NCBI GenBank assembly: GCA_019155205.2
Contig: JAHNZQ020000308.1
Coordinates: 5,273,664-5,337,663 of the forward strand
Direction of reading: 5' to 3'
From: Gracilaria vermiculophylla
Lineage: Eukaryota > Rhodophyta > Florideophyceae > Gracilariales > Gracilariaceae
DNA: 64,000 nt
Below the pieces are notes generated by a model, which saw only the letters and a program-made list of their open reading frames with translations, did no database searches and was not told where the DNA came from. This document shows positions 1 through 9,208 of this stretch, piece after piece. Both the position numbers and the translations under genes were made by a program. How positions within the stretch are numbered: the stretch's first letter is position 1; the number at the start of each line of letters is the position of its first letter.

Positions 1-2237
1 TCACGGGCTGCCGCAGAGGGACGTTCAAAGACCGCTCGCAAGTTTTTCTGTGAATTATAGTTGAGATGGTGGTGATGCATGGAGCACAATGCGAAGGCGG
101 CGCTGATAAGAGGCCAGCGCCATTTTTGTTTTCATTAAAGAAAATGTCTGGGCGCGCAAGCCATCACCCTGAAGACAATGGAATTGTTTGAAAGTAAAAC
201 TGAGATGTGCATTTTAACGGCGCCTCACAGCGCTCAAGTCAAAACAAGGAGAAGGGCTTCCGATATCGATTCGGCAAGTCTTCCCGGATACCGGAAATTG
301 ATATGACATTACTCTGAAAAGAATTTTTTTTAGAGCGGACGATTGCTGTGTGAAAACTGCGACGATTCCGCATGTGGGAGCGAGTAAGGAAGAGAGCGTG
401 CAACGCGCGCAGAGCGCTTTCAAAACACCGATGATAAGGACGAAAGCAGAGGCGCCACCTGCCTGGTCCCTTCCCCCATGGAGGCCAGACAGGTCGCTGT
501 GCGTATTCACAAGTAGATACCCCCCGTCGGAGCTTCCGTCTTTGGAGGTGCGTGTGAGCGCTGTCAAACTCTATAAAAAATCGGGAGATACGCGTGCCAG
601 ACGCGTGGGCGCATTGGGATTCACTTTGCACTGCTCTCGAGTTTGTAGAAGATATTGTCTGCTGTCAGATGCACCGTGATACAGTGTCCAACTGAATGAA
701 ATAGAATCTAGACAAAACTGTTCCTAAGGTAGGCGCGAGCAGGCGAGCGGTTTGGGAGGACGATTTTCAGCCTTGTACAACCCCTGCGAAAAGCGTAGTA
801 GCGACGAGAGGCACCAGACGAGAGTGCATGTTATTGTTGCAGGTGCACTTGCGACCGGCAGAGGAGGCGCATGCTAAAAGCAAAGCAACAACAAAAACAG
901 AGCGCTTTGCACTGTTCGTATAGCACCATATGACCAGAGCGAAAACATTTTATTCTGACATCGTGTGCGTGGTGTCGTGTACTGATTGAGATGAATTGCG
1001 GAGGACGTTACTGAACTTACGCTAGAATCCGCATTAGGCTTGCGATGTGCAATTATTTTGCTTGGGTTGCAAGGCCACTACTGCGTAGGTAGCCGATGCA
1101 ACCCTGAACTAGGCGCGAAGACCAGACGGGCAAAAGAGCCCTATAAGTAGTCCAGCCTCTAGCCACGAATCAGCTCGAAAAATGTGGGGAAGGTGCCTAA
1201 TTCTGCTCTCGAGAATGCCTCCTCTTCTCTTGGTTCCACAGTGTGCTCTTTTTCGTTCCTTCGGCGGGGAGAAGGCAATCAGATTCAGTAGATCTGCATA
1301 CTTCTATCTGATTTCAAACAGGAGCTGCGCAAGGATTGAATTGCAAATTGCTGTAGGCAGAAGCCATGACTCGTGCAGGTGCTCATGTTGATATTTCAGT
1401 GCTGCGTTCTTCTTCAAAAGTGAATTTGGAATGACCGTCGATCACCATCAAAATATCGTCGGTGTCTTGGAGTGATGTGGAGCAAAGCCCGAACAGCGCA
1501 GAATAACAAGGCATTTGAGGCCTTGACAACGCGCTCTGTCTCTTAACGTTCACATGCGGTAAGAAGCCTTTGTCGTCTCCCTACAATGTCCACTAGCTTT
1601 GTTACAACTTGTACACACTGAGCACAGTCTTCCCCGACGGCTAGGTTGCCGCCAAGTACTTTAATCAATGTCCAAGTTGTTGCGGAGTCTTCTACCGCTT
1701 GCCTCACTAGACACGACGCAGCCCACTTGGGAATGAACATCAAATATGATGCGGGATGGTGTAGTTAAACTCTGCTTTGTGCGAGCCCCGGCCTTGCGCT
1801 GTATACAAAAAGTTTGGCTCTGTTATCAAGCCGTGAGGTTCCAACGGTGTGGTTTCATGCCACACCGACATCAAAGACGGCGTGCCGGGGCAGCGCTGGC
1901 GCCCGAACGGAGGAGGACCGTCGATTGTTCTCGTCTCACGCAGCAAGTGTTCACGCAAGACGAAACCGGGCGGTCAGGCGGCTGGACGGAGAGGGCGGAC
2001 TATTTTGACGATAATTTTTGCGCCTGTCAGAGAGGCAGCGCTTTCGTTTGCGCTTGACGCTACGCTTGCGCTTGACGGGGGTGTCGAGCGGGCTGCAATT
2101 CGGAGCAGCAGCGCGCGCCGCTCGGCGCGCGCGCCGTCGCAGCCACCTTCGGCGCCTCCGTCGGCAGCCAAGCGCGGCTGCGCACCGAGACGGCCGCGGT
2201 GGCCGGAGCGGAGCGCGCGGAGCGCCCGGACGCGGCG
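1..2237. other. Left flank, no gene recognised
   Basis: Only short open frames (about 130 residues or fewer outside the GC-rich end) are present on either strand. None has recognisable motifs or a convincing start context. No LTR, tRNA or repeat was seen. Confidence 0.5.
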
Positions 2238-2981
2238 ATGAGCGCGTCTGCCACGCCGCTGGCGCTGCGCTGCACGTCGTGCGCGCGCGCGCTGAGCGAC
2301 GCCAGCGCGCTGTTCACCAGCTGCGGGCACGCGTTCTGCGCGGCGGCGGCGTGCGCGGCGCGCGGCGCGCGGCGGCTGCGCGCCGGCGCGCGCGGCGAGT
2401 GCCCGCAGTGCGCGACGCGCTGCGACGTGATCGGCGTGCAGCGGCGCGCGGCGCGCTACGAGCCGCGCGTGGCGCGCATGCTGTTCGACGACGCGCCCGA
2501 GCAGGCGCGCCGCCTGCTCGAGCTGCTGCGCTTCCGCGCCGCGCACGACGCGCTGCTGCGCGACAACGTGGAGCGGCTGCGCGCGCGCGCGGCGCGCGCG
2601 GAGGGCGAGGCGCGGCGACTGGCGCTGCTGCTGCGCCGCGTGAGCGCGGAGAACGAGGCGCTGCGCGCGCGGCGCAGCGCGCGCGGCGCGGCGCCGCCGG
2701 CGGCGCTGGACGGAACGCGCGCGGCGGCGGCGGCGGCGGTGAGGCGGCGGGCGACTGTGTCGCCGCGAACGCGCGCGCTGGCGGCGGTGCGCGGACGGGC
2801 GCAGGCGCAGACGGCGTCGCTGGGGGCGCGCGGCGGACTGGGCAAGCAGCGACGCACGGGCGGCGACGGGGGGCGCCGACGCGAGCGCGAGAGGGCGGGC
2901 GCGGTGCGGCGCGGCTCGCTGGGCGCGGCGCTGAGCGCGGCGCGCGAGCGCTCCGCCATGCTGCGAAGACTTCGGCTGTGA
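2238..2981 (+). CDS. RING-finger/coiled-coil protein, Zip3/RNF212/HEI10-like
   Basis: A 247-residue protein. I chose the ATG at 2238; the frame is open further upstream only through a GTG. Seen: an N-terminal RING with Cys12, Cys15, Cys29, His31, Cys34, Cys39, Cys55 and Cys58 (C-x2-C-x13-C-x-H-x2-C-x4-C-x15-C-x2-C). A leucine- and arginine-rich predicted coiled coil follows at about residues 75-150, then a basic, Ala/Arg-rich low-complexity tail. Known: a short N-terminal RING, then coiled coil, then disordered tail is the layout of Zip3/RNF212/HEI10 SUMO or ubiquitin ligases, which designate meiotic crossovers on the synaptonemal complex. Inferred: a nuclear meiotic E3 ligase; other small RING ligases share the layout. 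Oddity: the gene is overwhelmingly G+C, far above its flanks, so all six frames are open here. The motif order, not frame length, supports this frame. tRNA-Asn lies 119 bp downstream on the other strand. Confidence 0.7.
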   Translation: MSASATPLALRCTSCARALSDASALFTSCGHAFCAAAACAARGARRLRAGARGECPQCATRCDVIGVQRRAARYEPRVARMLFDDAPEQARRLLELLRFRAAHDALLRDNVERLRARAARAEGEARRLALLLRRVSAENEALRARRSARGAAPPAALDGTRAAAAAAVRRRATVSPRTRALAAVRGRAQAQTASLGARGGLGKQRRTGGDGGRRRERERAGAVRRGSLGAALSAARERSAMLRRLRL

Positions 2982-3075
2982 GCGGCGCGCGGCGAAGATG
3001 CAAGGTGACGAGCGACGTTCAACGCGGGGCGCGGTGCGGCGCGCGAACGCACCAGGGGGCGATGGGCGTGTCGCC

Positions 3076-3082
3076 AAAAAAA
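3076..3082 (-). terminator. RNA polymerase III terminator of tRNA-Asn
   Basis: A run of seven A on the plus strand (T7 on the transcribed sense) lies about 18 nt past the 3' end of the minus-strand tRNA, as expected for Pol III termination. Confidence 0.7.
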
Positions 3083-3099
3083 GGAGGCGCGAGCGCGCA

Positions 3100-3173
3100 A
3101 GTCCCCAGTGGGGCTTGAACCCACGGCCTCAAGATTAACAGTCTTGCGCTCTAACCAGCTGAGCTATGGAGAC
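3100..3173 (-). tRNA. tRNA-Asn (anticodon GTT)
   Basis: Read on the minus strand this folds as a full cloverleaf. The acceptor stem is GTCTCCA with TGGGGAC (one G-U). The D arm is closed by GCTC/GAGC, the anticodon stem is CAAGA/TCTTG around loop CTGTTAA, and the T arm is GTGGG-TTCAAGC-CCCAC. The anticodon GTT (plus positions 3137-3139) reads AAC/AAU. No intron and no encoded CCA. The discriminator base is U, whereas cytosolic tRNA-Asn usually carries G. Confidence 0.93.
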
Positions 3174-3508
3174 ACGTTGCAGACGTGACAGCCAAGTGTC
3201 ATTTTTGTGGTTCACGATCACAACTCAACGGTTGTCCACGGCGCAGACTTGGTTCGCGCTGGTCGCGCCCGCTGACAGGCGCGCGGTGTCCATTTCGATG
3301 GGCATCTCTCCCGGCTGCGTCAGGCGAGGGGCGCCACGCCCGATATGAGTGCTGCCTGTGGCGCAGCACCCAAAGAGATCACTTGGTCGCCGTTTGCGGG
3401 TTGTGAGTGGCGCCCGAATGCGGCGTGCCAAATGGGGCGTTGTTCATACAACTCACGGCGACGTGCGCAGTGGCGCACTCGGGCGGCAACGACAGCCCCT
3501 CGCTGCTG

Positions 3509-3516
3509 ATATAAAG
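3509..3516 (+). promoter_or_regulatory. TATA box of the C2H2 gene
   Basis: ATATAAAG stands out in a GC-rich stretch 53 nt upstream of the ATG at 3569. A start about 25-30 nt downstream would leave a leader of roughly 25-30 nt. The remainder of 3174-3508 shows nothing recognisable. Confidence 0.55.
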
Positions 3517-3568
3517 GCGCGACATATTGGCACATGCTTCCACAGCGGCGGCAAGTACCACAGCGCAA

Positions 3569-3877
3569 ATGGCTCCCGCACTGGCTGCGTCCCTCGCGCT
3601 CGCGCTTCTTGTACCGAAAAACGGCCAACCCCACGGCATAGAAATGACGTCCATGTCGAGCGCGCCGCCGCGCAGCGCGCAATGCGTAGAGCGGCGCACA
3701 CCGCAGCGCTGTGAAAAGTGTGCGTTCGTGGCTGACACGCCGCGCGACATTCGAAGGCACGACGAGCGTGTCCATTCTCCCATGCGCGTCATCGGGCGGC
3801 CCTGCTACAGAGCTGCCGGCACTCATTGCAGCGACGATCCCCCGCGCTCGAATCCGCCGTCCAACGTGTCTAGTTAG
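3569..3877 (+). CDS. Small protein with a single C2H2 zinc finger
   Basis: A 102-residue frame from the first ATG after the TATA box. It carries one canonical C2H2 finger, Cys48-x2-Cys51-x12-His64-x4-His69. Single fingers of this kind may bind DNA or protein. Residues 1-16 (start MAPALAASLALALL) are hydrophobic and could be read as a signal or transit peptide, which would be odd for a nuclear finger protein. The C-terminus is rich in Ser, Pro and Cys. A TATA box sits upstream and AATAAA begins 12 nt after the stop, so it looks like a complete, very compact transcription unit. I do not recognise the family. The antisense frame over the same bases has no domain. Confidence 0.5.
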   Translation: MAPALAASLALALLVPKNGQPHGIEMTSMSSAPPRSAQCVERRTPQRCEKCAFVADTPRDIRRHDERVHSPMRVIGRPCYRAAGTHCSDDPPRSNPPSNVSS

Positions 3878-4564
3878 GTCGTAAATGTAATAAAGCCACG
3901 CACAGAAATTTGTCATCACCAAACCCCAAGTCTGCTCTCCATTAACACTTGTGTAGCCCTCGCCTGCGTGGGGCACATGTGCCGAAAAGCGTTCTCACGT
4001 GCCTCACCGTGTTGAAAGATGTCACAAGGTACTACAAAGACGAAAACCTTTTGATGCCATTCAATTATACATCTCCATTCAAACCATCCACGTCACTCCG
4101 ACGCATGCTGTCCATTCAAGAACAGCGCTTTTCGTACATTATTCGTTTTCAGAGAGGCATATTCAAGTTTACACCTCCAACGTCAGAAAATTCACATATC
4201 GCCTCCGCCGTCCAACGTCACAAGGATAGGTTGTAAAAGTAATAAAGCCACGCAGAGAAGTTTCTCATCACCAAACCCCAAGTGTGCTGTCCATCAACAC
4301 TTTTGTAGCCCTCGCCTGCGTGGGGAACATGTGCCGAAAAGTGTTGTGTAAAGCACCTCACCCTGTTGAGAGTTGTCAAGGTACTAAAAAGATGAAATCC
4401 TTGATGCAAAATTACTTAATAAAAATGGTAGTTTATAGTAAAAAAAGGACTAGAGTGAAGTGATGCCATTCTATTAAACGTACACATCTCCATTCAAACC
4501 AGCCACGTCACTCCGACGCATGCTGCCCATTGAAGAACAGCGCTTTTCGTACCTTCTGCGTTTT
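3852..4564 (+). repeat. Two-copy direct duplication downstream of the C2H2 gene
   Basis: Copy 1 (about 3852-4159) and copy 2 (about 4205-4564) share long blocks in the same order: the AATAAAGCCACGCA block, the CATCACCAAACCCCAAGT block, CCTCGCCTGCGTGGGG, and the CACGTCACTCCGACGCATG block. Copy 2 has an extra A-rich segment of roughly 65 bp (about 4400-4475). It duplicates the 3' flank of the finger gene, including its poly(A) signal. No terminal repeats or target duplication were seen. Confidence 0.8.
3889..3894 (+). promoter_or_regulatory. Polyadenylation signal AATAAA
   Basis: AATAAA lies 12 nt past the stop of the C2H2 frame. It is duplicated near 4242 inside the second copy of the adjacent tandem repeat. 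Confidence 0.5.
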
Positions 4565-5251
4565 TTGAGAAGCCAACGACGGAGAAAAACCACAAATCTC
4601 ATGCCAGCTTCAACACGTACGCAACGTGGTAGGTCACAAAAAAAAAAAGCAAGCGTGTTAGAAATGTGTTACCAAGTGTAACAAGTGCCTTTGGAGCCAC
4701 GCAAGCGCTACCGAGGCCGATATCGACGGAGACGCAGCGCCGCTGCTGCTGCTTTGTCGACGTCCAGCGCGCGCGGCCACCGCCCGCGTCCACCGCCCAC
4801 GTCCGAGACAAATGCCTGGTGTCTGTCCCACGACTCTAGTGTAGTCTGCCATTGTCTCCCGCCGTTTCTTGATTCGCGTCGTCAGGGTTCGCGTCCGGCC
4901 TCTCTCCACCGCAACGCCCTTGCATGCCCTGCGCTCCTCTGCCCTCACGCGTTATGTGTCGTGTCTGCGCTGCCGCCGCCCCACACTGCCGCCCATGCCA
5001 TCTCCACCCCGCGGCTCGCCGCTATCCATTGCTTTCACACGGAACACGTCAACCATTCCTGTCACACCCGCAGCACCCAATCCCATGTCTCGAAATCGCC
5101 CCTCCGCTCTCACACCCTCCGTGCCACCCTCCCGCCTATCTGCATAAGTAGCCCCCCGTTCTTTTCCCTTTCGGCACCCTGCTCTTTTCCTCCCATCCCG
5201 TCTACCCTCATATCCACTTGTTAACTTTCTCTCATCCTTTTGCAACCCAAT
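4565..5251 (+). promoter_or_regulatory. Upstream region and pyrimidine-rich leader of the haloperoxidase
   Basis: From about 4900 to the ATG at 5252 the plus strand is strongly C/T-rich, with many CCC, CTC and TTTCC tracts and almost no purine runs. A similar C/T-rich leader precedes the gene at 8537. There is no convincing TATA box; GCATAAGTA at about 5141 is the nearest AT-rich motif. A 179-codon frame across 4685-5224 is Ser/Pro/His low complexity and is not called. Confidence 0.45.
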
Positions 5252-7054
5252 ATGTCTGCCACCAAGCACGTCAACCGCCTTGACGCGTCGTATGGTGTCC
5301 GCCAACAGGCCGCCAATCTCGCCAAGAGTCGCCCGCACCCCATCCACGTCGCCAATGCCGAAGAGCTTCGCTACCGTTTCCCGTACGATGGAGAAACCAA
5401 CCCGGGCATGCCATCGCACCTGGGCAGTTTCACCAAGGGCCTGCCTCACGACACGGACACCGGTGTGCTGGTCAACCCCGAAGACTTCCAGGCATTCATT
5501 CGCGCCATAGACGCCGGCGACGACTACACCATCCGTCAAGTGCCGCTCGGCTCGCCCGCCGGTTTCGGCTCCGGTATTGCCAAGAACGCCAACGTGCGCG
5601 CGTGGGAGTCCATGGCCGCCGGGCTCACCTATGATCTCGAGGGGCCTGATGCTCAGAGCGTCACCATGCCGCCCGCCCCGACCCTGGACAGCGCTGAGTT
5701 GGTCACCGAAATTTCCGAGAGCTACTGGATGGCCCTGCTCCGTGATGTGCCATTCAAAGACTTTGACACCAGCGTCACCGTGAAAGACGCAGTGAGCAGC
5801 TTGAACAAAACCACGTGGATCAAGTATGGAACGGACCCGTCCACCATCCCGCTCACGCTCACCGACGCCCAGCGTGGCCGCCTCCGCGGCGAGATCTCCA
5901 CCACCAACGTTTTCCGCGGGGTGACGCCCGGCGATGCGGAAGGCCCGTACATTTCGCAGTTCCTTCTCATTGGAAACACCGGTATCTCCAGTGGGAACCA
6001 AATCCACGACGGTTTCATCCGGTACGGCGCCCATCGTGTGGACCAGAGGGTGCGCGTGGCCGAGGCGGGACGTGACTTCATGACCACATGGCAGTCCTTC
6101 ATCGACGTTCAAAACGGCGCCGATGTGCGCGGCGCCGAGCTGTACTCGGACGGGTTCCGCTTCATTGCGACCCCGCGCGACCTCGCCACCTATGTTCACT
6201 TTGACGCGCTGTACCAGGCGTACCTCAACGCCTGTCTCATTCTGCTCGGCATGAGAGTTCCCTTCGACAAGGGATTGCCGTTCCAGCTGGACGATGCCAT
6301 TGATCATCAGCAAGCGTTTGCCACCTTTGGAAGCCCGCACATCCTGTCGCTGGTCACGGAAGTGGCCACTCGCGCGTTGAAGGCGGTGCGATTCCAAAAG
6401 TTCAACGTTCACAGGCGTCTTCGCCCCGAGGCGGTGGGCGGTCTCGTCGAGAAGTTCCGAACCAAGGAAGGCGACCGATTGTACGCCGGGGTGAGGCCTT
6501 TGTTTAATGCGCTGGATAAGGAATTATTGGCGAAGATTGGCATGCACAACCAAAAGCAAAACCAAAAATCTGACAACGGAAACCCCAGATCCGATGACAT
6601 AGGTGCGGGCCCTACCTATCTGCTGCCGATGGCATTCCCGGAAGGAAGTCCCATGCATCCGAGCTACGGCGCCGGTCATGCAACGGTGGCTGGTGCTTGC
6701 GTCACCATTCTCAAGGCGTACTTTGATCATGGCCATGAGTTGGTCATGAAGGATAGGGACGGAAAATCGCAGCCGTTTGCATTCGTGTCCAATGCTGAAG
6801 GTACGAGTTTGGAGAACCAGGTGGGCAAGTATGACAATAAGGCGCTCACGGTGGAGGGTGAACTGAACAAGGTATGCTCTAACATCTGCATCGGCCGTAA
6901 TTGGGCCGGCGTGCACTACTTTACCGATTACATTGAATCAATCAGGGTTGGTGAGCAAATTGCCATCGGAGTGTTGCAGGAACAAAAGTTGACGTACGGC
7001 GAGAACTTTTCGATGACGGTACCCCTGTTTGACGGCTCCACTATCCGCATCTAA
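5252..7054 (+). CDS. Vanadium-dependent haloperoxidase (red algal bromoperoxidase type)
   Basis: A 600-residue protein, close to the ~595-600 residues of Corallina vanadium bromoperoxidases; ATG chosen at 5252. It should use vanadate and H2O2 to oxidise halide to hypohalite, for halogenation and peroxide removal, probably apoplastic or cell-surface. Seen: the vanadate pocket, with Arg380, Lys383 and Arg391 (K-x7-R), then HPSYGAGH with His469, Gly475 and His476, then GRNWAGVH with Arg549 and His555, the vanadate-ligand histidine. These match Corallina Arg395, Lys398, Arg406, His478, Gly484, His485, Arg545 and His551 (numbers recalled). Oddity: the residue equivalent to phosphate-fold Ser483 is Ala474. 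A polar Lys/Gln/Asn-rich loop lies near residues 430-450. There is no obvious signal peptide, as in other red algal members. The single frame has no intron. The 486-codon antisense frame is a shadow. Confidence 0.95.
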   Translation: MSATKHVNRLDASYGVRQQAANLAKSRPHPIHVANAEELRYRFPYDGETNPGMPSHLGSFTKGLPHDTDTGVLVNPEDFQAFIRAIDAGDDYTIRQVPLGSPAGFGSGIAKNANVRAWESMAAGLTYDLEGPDAQSVTMPPAPTLDSAELVTEISESYWMALLRDVPFKDFDTSVTVKDAVSSLNKTTWIKYGTDPSTIPLTLTDAQRGRLRGEISTTNVFRGVTPGDAEGPYISQFLLIGNTGISSGNQIHDGFIRYGAHRVDQRVRVAEAGRDFMTTWQSFIDVQNGADVRGAELYSDGFRFIATPRDLATYVHFDALYQAYLNACLILLGMRVPFDKGLPFQLDDAIDHQQAFATFGSPHILSLVTEVATRALKAVRFQKFNVHRRLRPEAVGGLVEKFRTKEGDRLYAGVRPLFNALDKELLAKIGMHNQKQNQKSDNGNPRSDDIGAGPTYLLPMAFPEGSPMHPSYGAGHATVAGACVTILKAYFDHGHELVMKDRDGKSQPFAFVSNAEGTSLENQVGKYDNKALTVEGELNKVCSNICIGRNWAGVHYFTDYIESIRVGEQIAIGVLQEQKLTYGENFSMTVPLFDGSTIRI

Positions 7055-7193
7055 AACTGCTGGGCACAACTAATGGTTCAATTGGCGTTCGTATTGGATA
7101 ATGTATGTGGACAAAAGACTTTAGGCTGGGGAGTAGCGACTGCGGTGTTTGCATGCGCGAATTGTGGGCAACTAGAGTGTCTACACGACAATT

Positions 7194-7234
7194 GATCTTA
7201 TATGAGATCATTTGGCCTCATACATTTCGAGGCC
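7194..7234. repeat. Paired palindromes 140 bp after the haloperoxidase stop
   Basis: Two consecutive inverted repeats: GATCTTATATGAGATC (7194-7209) and GGCCTC...GAGGCC (7214-7234). A related pair occurs at 39971-40004. They could fold as tandem hairpins in a 3' UTR, or be ends of a small dispersed element. Confidence 0.45.
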
Positions 7235-8536
7235 AATATTGAGCTGTAGAACTTTAAAAAAAATGACAAGAGCACTTTGCGCACTTGTTTACCAGATCGT
7301 ATCTACTTTGTTCTTGATCGGCATTATCCGAGAAAAGAAGTTTCTCAATCCATTATTCCGTTTCATAAGGCTGGAACAATGAAGATACTAGGTTCACTAC
7401 TTCAGTATCATCACCAATGATCCTTTTCAAACTTCAAACGCCTTAACACCTAAGCAAAGCTAGGTTTGCAGTCTAGTTTTTTGCTGTTGAGCAATATATG
7501 GTATTGTGTTTAAATGTTTGTTTTCATATTTAATTTAAATTTTTGAGAATTTCTGGCTGTAATCTTTGCATTGTTGACACTACATGGCTTTTTCCCGAGG
7601 TTCATAAAACTTCAACGGAAGTAGTTTCCTTTACACTGACCTCGATTAACGTTAGCGCACCGGTCCGATACACACTCAGGAGCTCCAACAATACCAGCTG
7701 GCCTTATACAGTATGAAGCCAAATGACCACATTGAAGGCCTGAAGTATTGTCGCGTAGACACCAATTTAACTTTACGAGCTAGCTAGCTTTCAAAGCTGG
7801 TTGATTCACAACATTATTGAATTTTCACTACTCAACATTGACATCACCTTCGCGGCTCTCTTTAATTCCGAGTCGCAGCGCTGGGGCGCTTTTGCGGAAA
7901 AGTGTGGCACACCCAGTAGGTCGGGTGTGAGAGCCGAGACCAAAGGGACTCCGGGAGGCTCAACAGACAAGGCACAGTGCCACAAAAAGGCACCATCTGC
8001 GTCTTAAGTCTGCGAAAAGCCAACCTCACCTGACTTGCCATTTTAATGATCTTTCGTCTCCTCCGCCGGCACCAGCTTTGTTTTGACTGATTCGCTCATC
8101 CACGGCCGCCATTGGGCAAAACTGCCGCACGGCCAAACTCTGTGTGTGGTTGATGCAGGCATTCGGCAGTCGTTCTTCTTGGGTGCGATGCCTGAAGCCA
8201 ATCAGATGCACTGAAAATTTCATTCGCCTTGAGATATCCTCAGAAATAACGAGCTTTTCACATATGGCCCGCTTCTGATTAACTTTTTGAAGCTACGCGA
8301 CGGACCACGGGCTAGGGTATAGACATGTGCTTCCAAATCCAACTCATCCATACCCAATGGGGTTCCTCTCAGCACCCTGGACAATGCCTGAAATTATTAA
8401 ACGTTCTCCGTTCTCAGCACCATTTCTGCGAATGTAATGGACACCTATTCTTCCGGCTGAGAGTTCATCGCCTCATTCCCCAACTCATTCCCGCTCATCA
8501 CCTTCGCACAAGCTTTCATTGTCGATCTCTGCTACC
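7235..8536. other. Intergenic
   Basis: AT-rich with no supported frame. The last ~200 bp before 8537 are C/T-rich and probably form the leader and promoter of the next gene. GGTATAGAC near 8315 is a weak TATA candidate. Confidence 0.4.
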
Positions 8537-9208
8537 ATGTCGTTCACACTTCACCAGTGCTCCTACGTACCCGGCACAAGCGAATACAAGTATGGCCATA
8601 ACTCGATCCCCACTCTCTCTACTGAAAATGCTCCAGAGGATGCCAACTTTGCACGATGCGCCATGTTATTTGGAGATGCCAACTACCGCTTGTATTGCTT
8701 CAAGGGCAGCTCCCGCGACACTATTTACCAGTTTGTCTGGAACGGAAGCGCATACGAGTGGGGCTACGGCGATTCAATCGCCGAGATGAATATCACTGGT
8801 CTGCCCGATGACGCCTGTCTCAGCAAGTTTGCCATGCTTCATGATGGTGAAGCCTATCGTTTCTACGTCAAGAAACTAGGTGCACCCGTCCTGTATCAGT
8901 GTGCGTGGAACGGATCAAGCTACGAGTACGGTCACAACTCTATTCCGAACATCCACATCACAGATTTTCCGAATGACGCCGATCTAGGCCGTTGGGACAT
9001 GCTTCACGATGGGAGCAACTATCGATTCTATTGCATGTCGTTTTCAAACCCAAACCTTATTTACCAAGGAGCCTTCTCTGATGGAAACTATGCCTTCGGT
9101 GCCGAATCCATTCCGAAACTTACTGTGACTGACTGTCCGGAATCTGTTTCCTACAGCGACATTTGTATGCTGCATGATGGAGACGCCTACCGCATGTACA
9201 TCGTTTAA
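8537..9208 (+). CDS. Four-repeat protein of unknown function, possible beta-propeller or lectin fold
   Basis: A 223-residue protein; ATG at 8537 chosen over an in-frame TTG upstream. It consists of four repeats of about 57 residues starting near residues 5, 63, 119 and 175. Each has an aromatic pattern of (L/I)YQ..WNGS.YEYG..SIP, then an acidic linker such as P.DAD, then a (M)LHDG..YRFY block. Repeats 2 and 3 are the most alike. There is no signal peptide, no membrane segment and few cysteines. Regular Trp/Tyr/Gly beta-type repeats suggest a small propeller or lectin-like binding protein. I have a faint memory of similar LHDG..YRLY repeats in cyanobacterial hypothetical proteins but cannot confirm it. 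Catalytic role unknown. Confidence 0.85.
   Translation: MSFTLHQCSYVPGTSEYKYGHNSIPTLSTENAPEDANFARCAMLFGDANYRLYCFKGSSRDTIYQFVWNGSAYEWGYGDSIAEMNITGLPDDACLSKFAMLHDGEAYRFYVKKLGAPVLYQCAWNGSSYEYGHNSIPNIHITDFPNDADLGRWDMLHDGSNYRFYCMSFSNPNLIYQGAFSDGNYAFGAESIPKLTVTDCPESVSYSDICMLHDGDAYRMYIV

Noticed and set aside
1974..3077. Long minus and alternative plus frames of 220-370 codons over the RING gene
   Set aside because: Stops are AT-rich, so extreme GC opens all frames. Only the 2238-2981 frame shows an ordered RING and coiled coil.
3320..4409. Minus-strand peptides PHAGEGY...WGLVM repeated in both tandem copies
   Set aside because: Nearly all differences between the copies change an amino acid, so the frame is not under coding constraint; it is duplicated 3' flank.
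4685..5224. 179-codon plus frame upstream of the haloperoxidase
   Set aside because: Low-complexity Ser/Pro/His sequence in the C/T-rich leader; better explained as promoter and 5' UTR.
4952..6412. 486-codon minus frame opposite the haloperoxidase
   Set aside because: It is the mirror of a strongly conserved, GC-rich plus-strand gene and has no motif of its own.
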